Source of the DNA: Candidatus Melainabacteria bacterium
GTDB taxonomy: Bacteria; Cyanobacteriota; Vampirovibrionia; 2-02-FULL-35-15
Assembly: GCA_016193285.1 (NCBI GenBank)
Contig: JACPSL010000038.1
Span: 62,001-126,000 of the forward strand
DNA length: 64,000 bases
Direction of reading: 5' to 3'
The notes beneath the pieces are model-generated. The model was not told the DNA's origin. It did no database searches and saw only the letters and a program-made list of their open reading frames with translations. This document shows, piece by piece, positions 63,639-64,000 of the stretch (positions are counted from its first letter, which is position 1; each line of letters opens with the position of its first letter). A program made the position numbers and the translations under genes.

Positions 63639-63674
63639 TAGAAGGGCAGGATAAATCCTGTCCCTGCAGCTACC
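63639..63674. repeat. Palindromic repeat, GTAGGAGCAGG type, upstream of def
   Basis: GCAGGAT pairs with ATCCTG around AA, with a one-base bulge; edges TTAGAAGG and TCCCTGCAG. On the minus strand its 3' half is the same as in the mtnB element at 23687. It lies in the spacer between def and the ACT-domain gene. Confidence 0.75.
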
Positions 63675-63693
63675 ATAACAATTTATCTGCAAC

Positions 63694-64000
63694 TTACAAG
63701 CTGGCAACTTCTTCTAATTCGTATTTAATTTCTACATTTAAAGCAGCTGCAATTTTATTTAATTCATCACCAAGTTTTCTTGTATCAACTGCATTAGGTA
63801 CTTCAGCTTCTAAGTACATTATGTAAATTGGATTTGATTCAGTACCAAATCTTCTTGTGCTTAAATCTGTAATATTCACATTATTTTTAGCAAGCAAGTT
63901 TGTGACTTGATAAATAATTCCTGGTTTATCTGCTCCATAGAGATGAATTACACATAACTGGCCCATCTCATATGATTTTCTGTATATGTCTTCATCTCTT
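63694..64000 (-). CDS. ACT-domain protein, GcvR-like, 5' end outside window
   Basis: The frame is open through the right edge, so an internal ATG at 63966 is not the start. The visible C-terminal ACT domain reads VIHLYGADKPGIIYQVTNLLAKNNVNITDLSTRR, a Gly-rich ligand-binding turn. Residues before it (RDEDIYRKSYEM) fit the linker between tandem ACT domains as in GcvR, which regulates glycine cleavage. Identity as GcvR versus another double-ACT protein needs the missing half. Ends about 77 bases before def. Confidence 0.8.
   Translation of the reverse strand, partial: RDEDIYRKSYEMGQLCVIHLYGADKPGIIYQVTNLLAKNNVNITDLSTRRFGTESNPIYIMYLEAEVPNAVDTRKLGDELNKIAAALNVEIKYELEEVASL

Noticed and set aside
63618-63707. 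Longer def frame starting at 63707
   Set aside because: The extension runs through a palindromic repeat and precedes the standard peptide deformylase N-terminus.
1-64000. CRISPR array or cas genes
   Set aside because: No regularly spaced direct repeats and no Cas-like proteins were seen; the repeats present are dispersed single palindromes.

Overview
This is a 64 kb, AT-rich, gene-dense bacterial chromosome segment. It looks Gram-negative: there is a beta-barrel-like protein with a signal peptide, several lipoproteins and MurJ. The gene set combines a heme operon, an adenosylcobalamin-dependent ribonucleotide reductase, MqnA of the futalosine menaquinone route, an archaeal-type ProS, RNase J, an RpaB-like OmpR regulator, and palindromic repeats like those of cyanobacteria. 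This would fit a non-photosynthetic cyanobacterial relative (Melainabacteria-like), but that placement is inference only. Nearly everything is housekeeping or metabolic. The clear mobile remnant is one broken IS1634-type transposase.

Layout. 1-5232: glmS end, then hemE-hemN-hemH-hemG/Y with overlapping junctions. 5270-7755: a cobalamin riboswitch followed by two unrecognised genes. 7690-10365: CDP-alcohol phosphatidyltransferase, chorismate mutase, GAPDH, methyltransferase. 10366-14163: a structured leader with two NrdR-box-like sites, then nrdJ. 14134-19156: mqnA, nadE, an ABC permease, a small lipoprotein, serS. 19284-25811: a single-alpha-helix protein, murJ, a YqeG-type phosphatase, an arginase-family enzyme, and a methionine-salvage operon mtnW-mtnX-mtnB that includes a RuBisCO-like protein. 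25829-32793: a secreted EEP-family phosphatase/nuclease, leuD, a DUF4143 ATPase, leuC, a patatin and a DUF5777-like outer-membrane protein. 32860-33540: transposase pseudogene. 33544-40973: secE-nusG-(small ORF)-nusA-ylxR-infB-rbfA-truB-CPBP protease-hypothetical. 41104-41554: tRNA-Trp, a duplicated 3' part of that tRNA, and a 58-aa ORF. 41718-46527: a signal-transduction cluster. 46827-64000: a fused membrane/spermidine-synthase protein, PEBP, rnj, dapA, asd, mrp, a Tat-exported tandem-repeat protein, proS, an RpaB-like regulator, a BMP lipoprotein, an aluminium-resistance/Met-gamma-lyase-like enzyme, miaB, def and a truncated ACT-domain protein.

The most unusual signal is a set of about a dozen short near-perfect palindromes. 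Their ends are conserved (GTAGAGAC, GTAGGGGC, GTAGTGGC, GTAGGAGC) but their cores vary and are always self-complementary. Most lie in frame inside conserved enzyme genes (nadE, arginase family twice, leuD, asd, mqnA, mtnB, a methyltransferase), so they add peptides of about 9-11 residues to the proteins. Other notable points are a complete cobalamin-riboswitch core upstream of an unknown repeat membrane protein, apparent ATT and ATC start codons behind good Shine-Dalgarno sequences (mtnB, ylxR), tail-to-tail overlap of most convergent gene pairs, and a 50-bp duplication of the tRNA-Trp 3' part like an attachment-site scar.
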